Assembly (NCBI GenBank): GCA_005779395.1
Contig: SXJP01000014.1
Coordinates: forward strand, 62,001 to 126,000
Direction of reading: 5' to 3'
Length of the DNA: 64,000 nucleotides
Origin: Actinomycetota bacterium
GTDB taxonomy: Bacteria > Actinomycetota > Acidimicrobiia > IMCC26256 > PALSA-610
The notes beneath the pieces were generated by a model. That model worked only from the letters and a program-made list of their open reading frames with translations. It was not told the DNA's origin and made no database searches. The position numbers and the translations under genes were made by a program. How positions within the stretch are numbered: position 1 is the first letter of the stretch; each line of letters opens with the position of its first letter. Shown piece after piece: positions 17,988-27,419 of the stretch.

Positions 17988-19136
17988 ATGCGCGATGCAA
18001 CTGCAATCGTCGGCATAGGCCAGACGGCGTTTAGCAAGCACCATGTCGACTCAGAATTGTCTCTCGCTTGCCAAGCGATTTCACTTGCTCTCGACGACGC
18101 TGGTATAGCGGCCTCAGAGGTCGATGGGCTCGCGAGCTCTGTCATGGAACCAAACCGCGAGGTAGAAGTCGCTCGGTCCGTCGGACTCGGGGACATCACT
18201 TTCTTCAGCCAGGTCGGATACGGCGGTGGCGCCGCTTGTGGAATCGTCGGCCACGCAGCAATGGCTGTCGCCACGGGCCAATGCGATGTTGCCGTCGCAT
18301 GGCGAGCGCGCAAACGCGCGGCTAAGACCAGCAGGCCGTGGGCGCAAGTATCTCAACGCGTTGCAGACAAGAGCATGTGGAGTCGACCATTCGGCTTGCT
18401 GAGGCCGGTAGATGAAATCGCGATGCTCACGCGGCGCTATATGCATGAATACGCAGCCACAAGAGACCACCTAGCGAACGTCGCTCTCGGCGCCCGTCGC
18501 CACGCAAACCTCAATCCAAATGCCACGATGCATGATAAAGCTCTGACGCGCGCGGAGTACATGAACGCTCGTTGGATCAGTGAGCCACTATGCCTCTTCG
18601 ATAATTGCCTCGAAACAGATGGTGCTTTAGCCGTAGTCATCACTTCTGCCAAGCGCGCACGCGACCTGCGCCAGCAACCAGCAATGGTTCACGCGTTTGC
18701 TCAGGGGTTGCCCCAGCAACACCAGACAATGACTAATTACTTCTGCGACGATCCGCTCCGAGGACCTGCATGGACTGCCGCCCGCAAACTTTGGGGCACA
18801 GCGGACCTCGGCCCAAAGGACGTAGACGTCGCGCAGTTCTACGACGCTTTCAGCCCTCTGATCCCTCTATCACTAGAGGGATACGGTTTTTGCGATCGAG
18901 GTGAAGGAGCAAGTTTCACCGACGACGGCCAGATCGAGATTGGCGGGCGGCTACCCGTGAACACAAGCGGCGGCGGCATGAGCGAAGCGTACGTACATGG
19001 TTTCAACCTGATTCTCGAAGCCGTCCGTCAAATACGCGGCACGAGCACTTGCCAGGTGACAAATGCAGAAGTGAGCCTCGTTACGAGCGGCGAAGGTGTG
19101 CCAACTAGCGCGCTTTTGCTTACGAAGGAGCGTTGA
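17988..19136 (+). CDS. Thiolase-fold acyl-CoA aldolase, Ltp2-like
   Basis: This 382-residue thiolase-fold protein closely follows what I recall of mycobacterial Ltp2 (Rv3540c), which with its DUF35 partner cleaves the hydroxylated C-17 side chain of a steroid-CoA to a ketone and propionyl-CoA. The GYGGGAACGIVGHAAMAVAT stretch aligns with the thiolase nucleophile loop but has glycine where thiolases have cysteine. Two tyrosines reported as catalytic in Ltp2 appear kept, Y285 in FYDAF and Y335 in EAYVHG. ATG 17988 is preferred over TTG 17982. The partner OB-fold gene follows after one base. Confidence 0.75.
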   Translation: MRDATAIVGIGQTAFSKHHVDSELSLACQAISLALDDAGIAASEVDGLASSVMEPNREVEVARSVGLGDITFFSQVGYGGGAACGIVGHAAMAVATGQCDVAVAWRARKRAAKTSRPWAQVSQRVADKSMWSRPFGLLRPVDEIAMLTRRYMHEYAATRDHLANVALGARRHANLNPNATMHDKALTRAEYMNARWISEPLCLFDNCLETDGALAVVITSAKRARDLRQQPAMVHAFAQGLPQQHQTMTNYFCDDPLRGPAWTAARKLWGTADLGPKDVDVAQFYDAFSPLIPLSLEGYGFCDRGEGASFTDDGQIEIGGRLPVNTSGGGMSEAYVHGFNLILEAVRQIRGTSTCQVTNAEVSLVTSGEGVPTSALLLTKER

Positions 19137-19137
19137 A

Positions 19138-19587
19138 GTGTCGGCTACCGAGTCTCCCGACGACATACTGCCAGACCTTGACGAGCCAGGCAGCCTTCCG
19201 TTTTGGCAAGGCTGCGCAGTAGGTGAACTGAGGGTACAACGTTGCGTCGACTGCGAATTGGTCACCCACCCGCCGCGTCCAATGTGCCCGGGTTGTCGAT
19301 CAATCGAGCGCGAATGGATCGCGACTAGCGGTTTCGGCAAGATCTGGAGTTTCATCAACGTGCACCCCCCGCTGCTACCTGCATACTCGCCTCTCGCACC
19401 GTTTCCCGTCATCATCGTCGAACTCGAAGAGAACCCTAAGATCCGTTTCGTAGGCAACCTTGTTGCCGCGCCCGGCGCGCCCATCAACAGCGTGGCAGCC
19501 GCCTCGATCTCGATCGGCCAACGAGTTCGGGTCACGTTCGAGCTAGTGCAGGATGTCACGCTGCCTCGCTGGGTGCTAGCCGACTAG
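19138..19587 (+). CDS. Zn-ribbon/OB-fold DUF35 protein, partner of the Ltp2-like aldolase
   Basis: This 149-residue protein has an intact rubredoxin-like ribbon, RCVDCELVTHPPRPMCPGCR (two CxxC pairs), followed by an OB-fold with the WSFINVHPPLLPAY segment. In mycobacteria the DUF35 part of ChsH2 binds Ltp2 and is needed for aldolase activity. GTG 19138 is preceded by GGAG at a spacing of seven bases and comes one base after the Ltp2-like stop, so equimolar production is likely. It ends one base from the convergent amidohydrolase stop. Confidence 0.8.
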   Translation: MSATESPDDILPDLDEPGSLPFWQGCAVGELRVQRCVDCELVTHPPRPMCPGCRSIEREWIATSGFGKIWSFINVHPPLLPAYSPLAPFPVIIVELEENPKIRFVGNLVAAPGAPINSVAAASISIGQRVRVTFELVQDVTLPRWVLAD

Positions 19588-19588
19588 C

Positions 19589-20755
19589 TCAGAGTCCAAG
19601 CCGCCAAATGCGGTTCGCATTACCTCCTGCGATCGCAGCTTTTTCTGGCTCCGAGCAGGCACCCATCGTGTCTTCGATCTGCTTTCGCGAGTACGGCCAG
19701 TCGTTGCCATGGTGCGGATAGTCACTCGACCACATGATGTTTTCGACGCCCGCACGGTGCCTTAGCTCGATGCCACTGCGATCGGTGATGAAGCTCGCCG
19801 CGTTGTTCCGATACCAGTAGAAACTCGGCGGTTGACTAATCGGTAGGTTCCCCCACGAGCGGTTGCGCCAGTAGCGGTCGTCGATGCACTCGAGGAAATG
19901 CGGAATCCAACCGACCCCGGTCTCGATCCAACAGACTTGCAATTGCTCGTGACGCTCGAAAACACCTTGGAACAGCATCGCTGTCATCGCGCCAGTTGCC
20001 ATTGCGAAAACATGGCTCATGCCGCCAATCGCTTTGGCTCGGGTCGCTTCACTTCGCATGTCATACAACGCACTCCCCTGCGCGGCAGCTGCTTTACGGC
20101 TAGCCATCCTGGCGTTACGCGAAATGATGTTGATATGAATCGAGACAGGCAATTCAAGTTCGCTCGCACATGCCCAGAACGGCTCATCGTCTAACGAGAG
20201 ATTCTCTCCGCCACTTGGCCAGTTCGAAATCAACACGCCCTTGGCGCCACGGGCCTTAGCTGCGTGAAGCGCTACGACGGCTGTGTCGATCCCGATGCTC
20301 GGGATTTGGGCGATTCCGACGAGGCGTTTTGGATCGGGGGCACAGAATTCCTCGAACAAGAAATTGTTGTACGCCTCTACGCCTGCGAGGACGAACTCGG
20401 GGTCGTCATCGCCAAGGAAATGGCTCATCGTGCGTTGCGGAGGGAACAAGATCTCAGCCCTTACGCCGTCGATGTCCATGTCAGCTAGACGTGCATCACC
20501 GTTGTAACAGCCCCTGCGCGCGGCCTCATACGTGATTCCAAACCATCGAAAGTCGTCCCATGCCATACCGGGCGTTGCGACCAGACCGATTGGGTCGGGG
20601 TCGCCACCGACTGCGGTTAGCCACGCATCGCCACCTTCGGGATCCTTCACAAGTTTCGGCGCCTTGTCTTGCCACTTGTCTGCGAGGTGGTTCTGCCAGA
20701 GGTCTGGCGGTTCAAGAATGTGGCAATCAGCATCGACGATGGAATAGGTGGACAT
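19589..20755 (-). CDS. Amidohydrolase family protein (ACMSD-like)
   Basis: This 388-residue TIM-barrel metal-dependent hydrolase has the N-terminal metal motif VDADCHILEP and the C-terminal metal aspartate in MWSSDYPHHGNDWP. The length and both motifs fit the amidohydrolase 2 group that includes ACMSD-type decarboxylases. Many actinobacteria keep such genes near acyl-CoA and steroid catabolism genes, with unknown substrates. GAGG lies seven bases before the ATG. It is divergent from the tandem CoA-transferase; the promoter between them holds palindromes. Confidence 0.75.
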   Translation of the reverse strand: MSTYSIVDADCHILEPPDLWQNHLADKWQDKAPKLVKDPEGGDAWLTAVGGDPDPIGLVATPGMAWDDFRWFGITYEAARRGCYNGDARLADMDIDGVRAEILFPPQRTMSHFLGDDDPEFVLAGVEAYNNFLFEEFCAPDPKRLVGIAQIPSIGIDTAVVALHAAKARGAKGVLISNWPSGGENLSLDDEPFWACASELELPVSIHINIISRNARMASRKAAAAQGSALYDMRSEATRAKAIGGMSHVFAMATGAMTAMLFQGVFERHEQLQVCWIETGVGWIPHFLECIDDRYWRNRSWGNLPISQPPSFYWYRNNAASFITDRSGIELRHRAGVENIMWSSDYPHHGNDWPYSRKQIEDTMGACSEPEKAAIAGGNANRIWRLGL

Positions 20756-20801
20756 CTTTGGCCTCGCTCACTTGTGGCAGATCTACCCGTGTTCGATACA
20801 A

Positions 20802-20832
20802 CAGTCTGCTCCATAGACTGACACGCGTGTCA
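20802..20832. promoter_or_regulatory. Overlapping inverted repeats in a divergent promoter
   Basis: CAGTCT (20802-20807) and AGACTG (20815-20820) form one inverted repeat, and TGACACGCGTGTCA (20819-20832) is a perfect 14-bp palindrome that shares two bases with it. The palindrome has the TGAC-N6-GTCA core and spacing of the strong repeats at 42.9, 54.1 and 60.9 kb, but not their outer CC/GG pairs. It lies 64 bases from the amidohydrolase start and 33 from the CoA-transferase start, a good position for control of both. Confidence 0.5.
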
Positions 20833-20865
20833 CATTTTGGCGAAACCGAAGGTCGATAACAAGCG

Positions 20866-23151
20866 ATGTCAAACGACACAAATGAGCCACCTAAGCTGCT
20901 CGACGGCATACGTGTCGTCGAATTTGGCGCCGAGCCAGCCGCGAGAACCGGCAGAGTATTGGCCGATCTCGGAGCCGATGTCGTGCGCATAATCGGCCAT
21001 AGCGGCGACCCTCTCCGAGCACGACCAAGCGCCGATCTCGCCTTCAACGCTGGCAAAGCGATTCTGGATAGGCCAGATGAGAAGTCCCTCGTTGCCTTGG
21101 TGCGAGGCGCCCATATCGTCATCGACGAGCCACATACCGAAGCGCGCTCAGACCTCGACCCATCGATCGCTCCGAATACCCACTGGATCTACCTGACCCC
21201 CTTCGGGATGACCGGACCACGAGCAAGCTGGAAGGCCAGCGATCTTGGGATCATGGCCGCCTCTGGCAACCTCTTCTCGACGGGCGACCCCAGCCGTGCT
21301 CCTGTAAGGCCAAGCGAACCCGCTTCCTATGGCCATGTCGCAGGCGAGGCTGCGTACGCGGCAATCGCTGCTGTCGCTAGTGGCCGGCGCCAGATTGTCG
21401 ACATCTCTATTGCAGAGTGCGTTCTCATCGCAAATATGGGCGCTGCTGGTCGCAATTTTTCCGTGCCGTCGCGGGGCAGTCGGGTTGGCGCCAAGATCGG
21501 AAGAACCCGCGAGGTATGGCCGACACTCGATGGTTTCGTGAGCTTCGGAATCCGTGGGGGCAAAGCACGGCAGAAGAGCATGGGCCTGATTTCGAAGCTC
21601 GTGAGCGATTCTGGCATCACTGAGGACGCACTCGATGCCAACTGGGCAACCTGGTCGCAAAACACTGCGACCGATGCAGAGTTGGAATCAATGGAGAGCG
21701 CGATCGGCAAGTACTTCGCAATGAAAACCTCTGCCGAGCTTTATGAAATCGCATGTGAAACCAACCTCATGCTCGCCCCTGTCAATTCTCCTCGCGAGGT
21801 TTTCGCTTCGGCGCAGTTGAATGACCGCGAGTTTTTCATGCGACACGGCGAGATCGAACAGTTCCCGCGGTCCTTTGTGAAGGTGCATGGCGCTGCGCAA
21901 GCGGGTCCAGGCCACCCGACGCGCGTCCTCAAAGCGGTACCCCTCTGGGACGCTGTGCAAGCACTCCAAAAAACATCGCCTGATCGCGGGGCGTGGGACG
22001 GAGTAAATATTCTCGAGTTCGGTTCAGGTGCCGCTGGTCCTATCGCTACTCGTTACTTCGTCGAGCATGGCGCGACTGTGCTCCGGATCGAATCGCCGAG
22101 TCGCCCGGATTTCCTTCGCTCGATGGCAATCGGCCCAGACAATCCCCATGGACTCGAAGGCGGGGCGCTGTACGACGCGCTCAACTGCGGCAAACGACAC
22201 GTCACACTCAACTTGAAACACCCGGACTCTGTCGCTCTCGTTATGCGTCTCGTAACCGACTGGGCGGATGCGGTCTCTGAGAACTTCGCCCCAAAGGCCA
22301 TGGCTGGCTTCGGCCTCGACTACGCCACGCTCAGCCAAAGCAAGCCCGATCTCGTGATGATCTCTGCATGTCTCAATGGCCAGACAGGACCACACAAGGA
22401 CTACCCGGGATTTGGTGGACAGGGAAGCGCGCTTGCAGGCTGGAACTGGGTTACAGGTTGGCCAGATCTCGAACCCGTTGGACCATACGGAACCATTACC
22501 GACTCTCTCGCCCCTCGTTATGTCGCAGCGGCCCTAGCAGCAGGACTTCACTATCGGAACAGGATCGGCCGAGGTTGTCACGTAGATGTCTCTCAGGTCG
22601 AAGCAGGGCTATATGCATTATCAGCTTGGCTACTCGACTATGAACTCAATGGCACTGTCGGAATGCGCATGGGGAACGATCATCCATTAGGCAGAATCCA
22701 TGGGGTCTATCCATGCCAGAATGAGGGCGAGATCGACGATAGGTGGGTGGCGATTGCTGCGTGGACCGACGGAGAATTCAAGTCCATCGAAAAGCTGATA
22801 GGAACTGAGGCAACCGACACCACTGTTGGCGCTTGGACTAGACGTCACAGCAGGGTCGAAGTTGTCAATGCACTACAGGCGATCGGTGTCGAGGCAATCG
22901 GAGTCGCTGATTTTGTTGATGTTTTCGCCGATCCTCAACTTGCCGCGCGGAGCCACTTCGAACTTGCGGAACATCCGCTCATGGGCCCGGGAGCGTACGA
23001 GCACAACGGAATTCGTTTTGACCGTGCTACCAACCATTACGGCAGAAGTGGACCGTTGCTTGGCCAAGACAACGACTGGGTACTCAAAGACATTCTCGGC
23101 CTGAACGAGACCGAGATCGGCGAATTGGCTGCATCTGGCGCGTTCGATTAG
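20866..23151 (+). CDS. Tandem CaiB/BaiF (family III) CoA-transferase with one degenerate domain
   Basis: Two family III CoA-transferase domains are fused in 761 residues. The C-terminal unit (about residues 378-755) has NILEFGSGAAGPIATRYF, LNCGKRHVTLNLKHPDS and D546 in GTITDSLAP, where the catalytic aspartate is expected. The N-terminal unit (about 10-370) keeps the opening GIRVVEFGAEPAART but has PASYGHVAG at the matching place, with no aspartate, and a shortened Rossmann region. One active and one structural half is therefore likely. Enzymes of this family move CoA between carboxylic acids; mycobacteria have similar double-length proteins. The substrate is unknown. Confidence 0.8.
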   Translation: MSNDTNEPPKLLDGIRVVEFGAEPAARTGRVLADLGADVVRIIGHSGDPLRARPSADLAFNAGKAILDRPDEKSLVALVRGAHIVIDEPHTEARSDLDPSIAPNTHWIYLTPFGMTGPRASWKASDLGIMAASGNLFSTGDPSRAPVRPSEPASYGHVAGEAAYAAIAAVASGRRQIVDISIAECVLIANMGAAGRNFSVPSRGSRVGAKIGRTREVWPTLDGFVSFGIRGGKARQKSMGLISKLVSDSGITEDALDANWATWSQNTATDAELESMESAIGKYFAMKTSAELYEIACETNLMLAPVNSPREVFASAQLNDREFFMRHGEIEQFPRSFVKVHGAAQAGPGHPTRVLKAVPLWDAVQALQKTSPDRGAWDGVNILEFGSGAAGPIATRYFVEHGATVLRIESPSRPDFLRSMAIGPDNPHGLEGGALYDALNCGKRHVTLNLKHPDSVALVMRLVTDWADAVSENFAPKAMAGFGLDYATLSQSKPDLVMISACLNGQTGPHKDYPGFGGQGSALAGWNWVTGWPDLEPVGPYGTITDSLAPRYVAAALAAGLHYRNRIGRGCHVDVSQVEAGLYALSAWLLDYELNGTVGMRMGNDHPLGRIHGVYPCQNEGEIDDRWVAIAAWTDGEFKSIEKLIGTEATDTTVGAWTRRHSRVEVVNALQAIGVEAIGVADFVDVFADPQLAARSHFELAEHPLMGPGAYEHNGIRFDRATNHYGRSGPLLGQDNDWVLKDILGLNETEIGELAASGAFD

Positions 23152-23162
23152 CGATTTCCGAG

Positions 23163-23969
23163 CTAGGACATCGGTCCAAGCAACGATTCGAACCACGAAT
23201 CGTGCGGACGAGCTCTCCAACCTGCGAGCAAACCATCGCTAACAGGGTCACAGCCGTATCTCATAGGACCGCTTGAGTCCTCGATAGCCTCGAGTACTCG
23301 TTGTGCTGCTTCGGCCGCTGGCGTGTAGGAATCACGGATCGCTGACCGATTCTCGAACATGCGGCGAGCGAGTTCTGCATACTGAGGCCGATTAATTGCC
23401 GCGGCGGCGTGGTCGCCTCCTAGCAGCATGTCGGTAACGATTGGGCCTGGCATTACTTCGATAACCCTTATTCCAAACTGGCGAACCTCGGCTTGAAGCG
23501 ACTCACACATACAACTCACCGCTGCCTTTGACGCGCGATACATGCCGAGGAAGGGGACCGGAGCAAGGATCGAAGACGAGGTGATGTTGCATATCACGCC
23601 ACCGCCGTTGGCGCGCATGATCGGAATTGCAGCAGCAGTTGCACGCGCAAGACCGAACACGTTTGTTTCAAATAGGTATCGCCAGTGATCGTCGATGTCG
23701 CCGTTTTCGATTGCTTCGTTATCGGCTTCGACACCTGCGTTGTTGACCAACACTCGCAGGTCTTCGGGCAAGCTGATACCCGTAGCGTGAGTCACGTCGA
23801 GTGCCTCGACTCGCATCTGCTCGAGCAGGTCGGCGCCGTCGGCTGGCTTGCGCATCGATGCAATGGTTGGATAGCCAGCAGTCGCCAAGGCGATCGCTGT
23901 TGCTCGACCAAGACCACGAGATGCGCCGGTAACCACAGCAGTGCCTTGGCGAAGTTCATCTGGAGTCAT
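23163..23969 (-). CDS. Short-chain dehydrogenase/reductase
   Basis: This 268-residue classical SDR has the cofactor motif VVTGASRGLGRAT, NNAG in LVNNAGVEADNE, the catalytic serine in CNITSSSIL and YRASK (Y-x3-K). The lack of an acidic residue right after the first strand and the SMRKP segment suggest NADP(H) preference. It lies alone between two plus-strand genes. The substrate is unknown; a hydroxy- or keto-lipid is possible from context. Confidence 0.75.
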   Translation of the reverse strand: MTPDELRQGTAVVTGASRGLGRATAIALATAGYPTIASMRKPADGADLLEQMRVEALDVTHATGISLPEDLRVLVNNAGVEADNEAIENGDIDDHWRYLFETNVFGLARATAAAIPIMRANGGGVICNITSSSILAPVPFLGMYRASKAAVSCMCESLQAEVRQFGIRVIEVMPGPIVTDMLLGGDHAAAAINRPQYAELARRMFENRSAIRDSYTPAAEAAQRVLEAIEDSSGPMRYGCDPVSDGLLAGWRARPHDSWFESLLGPMS

Positions 23970-24081
23970 ACCTCATTCTGCCCCATCTGTGTAGTTACGT
24001 TTGACGACGCCTCCTTAGCTAACGTCCGCGTGGTTAGTGCTCGCGGAATCCCCGAGAAATTCAGAACTTAGGTATGTCGAC

Positions 24082-25287
24082 TTGGATCTATCGTTGTCTC
24101 CACAACAAATCGCATTCAGAGATGATGCCAGAGACTTCTTAGAAGACCGTCTCGGCGGCGTGTTCGCCGACGTGCGTGGACGCGGTGGTCCCGGAGACGA
24201 ACACGCGCTGTTCGAGAGGCGTTGGGAATGGGAACAAGAACTTGGCCGACATGCATGGATCGGGCTCGGGTGGCCTGCAGCCGTAGGTGGCAGAGGCGCA
24301 AGTTTGTTCGAACAAGTCATCTTTTATGAGGAATACGCCAAAGCTGGTGGGCCCGGCCGCGTCGGGATCGTAAATGAAGGGCTAATCGGCCCGACCCTTG
24401 TGCACTATGGCGACGATCTGCTCAAAGCGCGTTTCCTGCCCGACATTCTGCGAGGCACGCAGCTCTGGTGCCAGGGCTACAGCGAACCCAACGCAGGCAG
24501 TGACTTAGCGAACATCGCTACAAGAGCGACCAGGGACGGCGACGACTGGGTCATCACGGGCCAGAAGGTCTGGACTTCTTTAGCGCATTGGGCACACTGG
24601 TGCTTCTTGATCTGCCGGACGGACAAGGATGCAACACGTCACAAAGGGCTGTCGTACTTACTAGCGCCGATGAATCAGCCAGGCATCGACATTCGCCCGA
24701 TCACCCAAATCACCGGAACCAGCGAGTTCAATGAAGTGTTTTTCGACCAGGCACGAGCCAAGTACGAGAACACAGTCGGCGGCGAAGGCAATGGTTGGAG
24801 GGTCGCGATGGGCACACTTGCCTTCGAGCGGGGCGCGAGCACTCTCGGCCAACAACTCAGCTTCCATCGCGAGCTCGAAGCGATTACAACAGCGGCACGC
24901 CACAATGGACTTGCTCAGGACCCTGTGTTTCGAGATCGACTCGCTGGCGCATGGACGTCATTGCACGTCATGAGATACCACGCACTGCGAAGCTTGAGCC
25001 TGTTAGCCGACGGAGCGATATCCCGAGAGACTTCGATCCACAAATTGTTCTGGGCCAGCTTTCATCGCGCTCTTGGTGAGCTTGCCATCGACGTGCAAGG
25101 AGCGAACGGCATGCTCGCCGACGGAATACCTGTTGACTCAGAAGAGGAGCGATACCCCATCAATAGTGGCCAGCGAATGTTCCTCTATACACGGGCCGAC
25201 ACGATTTACGCCGGCAGCAATCAAATCCAACGAAACGTGATCGGTGAGCGCGCTCTTGGGCTCCCGCTAGAACCCAAGGTGGTCTGA
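24082..25287 (+). CDS. fadE30: Acyl-CoA dehydrogenase, FadE30-like (HIP-CoA pathway)
   Basis: From TTG 24082 this is a 401-residue acyl-CoA dehydrogenase opening MDLSLSPQQIAFRDDARDF. The RGRGGPGDEH segment, LWCQGYSEPNAGSDLA, QKVWTSLAHWAHWCF and RADTIYAGSNQIQRN follow mycobacterial FadE30 (Rv3560c), as I recall it, along the whole length. FadE30 acts early in degradation of the HIP propionate side chain. The YEGT glutamate is absent (YAGS), but a glutamate in FERGAS sits at the isovaleryl-CoA-dehydrogenase-type position. ipdF starts one base after the stop, the same gene order as in Mycobacterium. A GTG at 24037 is an alternative start. Confidence 0.8.
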   Translation: MDLSLSPQQIAFRDDARDFLEDRLGGVFADVRGRGGPGDEHALFERRWEWEQELGRHAWIGLGWPAAVGGRGASLFEQVIFYEEYAKAGGPGRVGIVNEGLIGPTLVHYGDDLLKARFLPDILRGTQLWCQGYSEPNAGSDLANIATRATRDGDDWVITGQKVWTSLAHWAHWCFLICRTDKDATRHKGLSYLLAPMNQPGIDIRPITQITGTSEFNEVFFDQARAKYENTVGGEGNGWRVAMGTLAFERGASTLGQQLSFHRELEAITTAARHNGLAQDPVFRDRLAGAWTSLHVMRYHALRSLSLLADGAISRETSIHKLFWASFHRALGELAIDVQGANGMLADGIPVDSEEERYPINSGQRMFLYTRADTIYAGSNQIQRNVIGERALGLPLEPKVV

Positions 25288-25288
25288 A

Positions 25289-26059
25289 ATGCCCGACTAT
25301 GTAAACGCACATGGCCTCCTAGAAGGCAAGAATGTTCTCATCACAGCCGCTGCGGGGACTGGGATTGGTTTCGCGACAGCTAAGCGATGCATCGAAGAAG
25401 GTGCCAGAGTCTGTATCTCAGACATTCATGAACGTCGCTTGAACGAATCGCTAGATGAACTAGAAGCGCTGGCTGGTTCTAAATCACCGGGTTTTCTTGC
25501 CGACGTCAGATCCCAAGACGACGTCGAGCGACTTATAAGTAGCGCTGTCGACGCTCTCGGGTCAATCGATGTGCTCGTCAACAACGCTGGGCTCGGCGGT
25601 ACGGCAAACCTTGTAGACATGACAGACGAGCAGTGGGACGCGGTAATCGACGTGACACTCGGAGGCACGATGCGCATGACCCGAGCCGCACTCGCACATA
25701 TGCAACCGCGTGGCGCTGGCACGATCATTAACAATGCTTCGGTGGTCGGTTGGAGAGCACAAGCCGGTCAGTGCCACTACGCAGCAGCAAAGGCTGGCGT
25801 AATGGCGCTCACTCGATGTTCAGCTATCGAGGCCGCACCGTTCGGTATCCGTATCAATGCGGTCGCACCGTCGCTAGCGATGCATCCATTCTTGGCAAAG
25901 GTCACAACCGAGGACTTGCTCGCGGAGCTCACCACCAGGGAGGCGTTCGGGCGTGCAGCCGAACCGTGGGAGATTGCGAACGTGATTGTGTTTCTCGCGA
26001 GCGACTACTCGAGCTACATGACAGGCGAGGTTCTTAGCGTTAGCAGTCAGCACCCATAA
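25289..26059 (+). CDS. ipdF: SDR dehydrogenase IpdF (HIP degradation)
   Basis: This 256-residue SDR matches mycobacterial IpdF (Rv3559c) nearly end to end in my recollection: AHGLLEGKNVLITAAAGTGI with the unusual TAAAGTGIG cofactor loop, DIHERRLNE, VVGWRAQ, HYAAAKAGVMALTRCSAIEA with the catalytic Y-x3-K, and the C-terminal YMTGEVLSVSSQHP. IpdF oxidises the 5-hydroxyl of the ring-C/D intermediate to the ketone. It directly follows fadE30. The 3' end overlaps the convergent serine hydrolase gene by 20 bases. Confidence 0.88.
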   Translation: MPDYVNAHGLLEGKNVLITAAAGTGIGFATAKRCIEEGARVCISDIHERRLNESLDELEALAGSKSPGFLADVRSQDDVERLISSAVDALGSIDVLVNNAGLGGTANLVDMTDEQWDAVIDVTLGGTMRMTRAALAHMQPRGAGTIINNASVVGWRAQAGQCHYAAAKAGVMALTRCSAIEAAPFGIRINAVAPSLAMHPFLAKVTTEDLLAELTTREAFGRAAEPWEIANVIVFLASDYSSYMTGEVLSVSSQHP

Positions 26060-27419
26060 TTGTTGTTTCGTAGCGTTGGACACGCGGTGGCTTGAGCGGC
26101 GAAACCTCAAAAAAGATCGACAGCTCCACACCGTCGCCATGCGCGACAACCGTCGCACTCGTAGCTGAATCTGCCTCGATCCGAGCCAACTTAAATGGGC
26201 CGTGCTCTGTTGCGGTCTTGCCTGCAACTTCTGCACGCTTAGAATATTCCAGATCGCTGTCGACATTGTCGGAAAACGTCTCACTCGCAGTTTCACTCGT
26301 CCATGAGTTGTGAAGTTCCACAAGCAACGCAGCGCACTGCGTCACGGCATCGCTAACTGGCACGATGGCCCGCGAAATCACGCCGTTCGACACCAGGGCA
26401 TCGAGCGCGGCCGAGGTCGCCTCTACCATCGGGGCATAGGTCCTGTTCGCCAATGCGACGAGACCGATTCCGAGGCTCGGCACCCATCGCATATTCGATC
26501 CGAATCCTGGGAGTCCCCCGCTATGGCCAACTACCCAGCCAAGGCGATCGTGATGCGTCACATTGAGGCCAAAGCCGTAGCCACCCGTGACGTAGCGGTC
26601 GCGACCATCGACACCGTAGAACTCGCGTGGATCAAAGCCGCGATGAACCTGCTGCATTTCTCGGCGAGAAGCACGCGACAAACATGCATCGTCTACATCG
26701 TTGCGAGCCGGGAATGCATCGGCCATGAACGCAACCCATTTCGCTAGGTCGCTTACGGTCGTGAAAATGCCACCCATCGGAGCGATAGCGCCATCGCCTA
26801 GGAGTGTCTCTGTTGCTTCGGCGTCATCATTGCGGCGACCGGGTTTCACACCATCCGGTGGTGTCCACGAAGTCTGGTGCATACCAAGCGGCTTAAGCAA
26901 TCGTTCGCTCACAACATCTTGGATGCGTGTTCCACTCGCCCGCAACACGACGCGACCGAGCAGACCAAAGCCAAGATTGGAATACTCAAAAGCGGTTCCC
27001 GGCGCGTACGCAGATAGCAGTCCAGGACTCATCCATGTATCAAGGGTTGGGTCAGCAACGTCTAAATGGCGATCGGCCCAAGCATCGTCTGTTGCGAGCC
27101 CTGCGCTCATCGTCATCAAGTGCCGGACAGTGATCTGAGGCGAGTCAGTTGTCGGCCCGCAAATATGTGCGAGTTCGGGGGCGTAAACCGAGATCGGATC
27201 GTCTAACCGGATTATCCCTTCGTCGCGCAACTTGAGAATTGCCGCGCAACTAAAGCTCTTGGTCATTGAAGCGATGCGGTACACCGAATGTTCATCGCGT
27301 GATATCGCGAGGTCCGCGTCTGCCACGAGTCCCCACGCGATTGGTCCGAGATCTTTGATGGCTGCGTGCGAATCGAAAATACCTTCGAGTATCGGGCGCG
27401 CCTTATCTATGTCGATCAA
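26040..27419 (-). CDS. Serine hydrolase, beta-lactamase class C/EstB-like
   Basis: This 459-residue protein has the nucleophile motif SMTK (S-x2-K, in RIASMTKSFS), the YSN tyrosine motif in FEYSNLGFGLLG and GHSGGLPGF as the KTG-like box, so it has the penicillin-binding/esterase fold. The C-terminal 100 residues form an extra domain. No signal peptide is seen, so a cytoplasmic esterase is more likely than a beta-lactamase. It starts at TTG, overlapping the upstream SDR stop by four bases (TTGA), and is the last gene of the minus-strand operon that begins at 29730. Confidence 0.75.
   Translation of the reverse strand: MIDIDKARPILEGIFDSHAAIKDLGPIAWGLVADADLAISRDEHSVYRIASMTKSFSCAAILKLRDEGIIRLDDPISVYAPELAHICGPTTDSPQITVRHLMTMSAGLATDDAWADRHLDVADPTLDTWMSPGLLSAYAPGTAFEYSNLGFGLLGRVVLRASGTRIQDVVSERLLKPLGMHQTSWTPPDGVKPGRRNDDAEATETLLGDGAIAPMGGIFTTVSDLAKWVAFMADAFPARNDVDDACLSRASRREMQQVHRGFDPREFYGVDGRDRYVTGGYGFGLNVTHHDRLGWVVGHSGGLPGFGSNMRWVPSLGIGLVALANRTYAPMVEATSAALDALVSNGVISRAIVPVSDAVTQCAALLVELHNSWTSETASETFSDNVDSDLEYSKRAEVAGKTATEHGPFKLARIEADSATSATVVAHGDGVELSIFFEVSPLKPPRVQRYETTIMGADC

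Noticed and set aside
21148..21660. Minus-strand frame inside the tandem CoA-transferase
   Set aside because: The plus-strand domain is continuous and conserved; the frame is a shadow.
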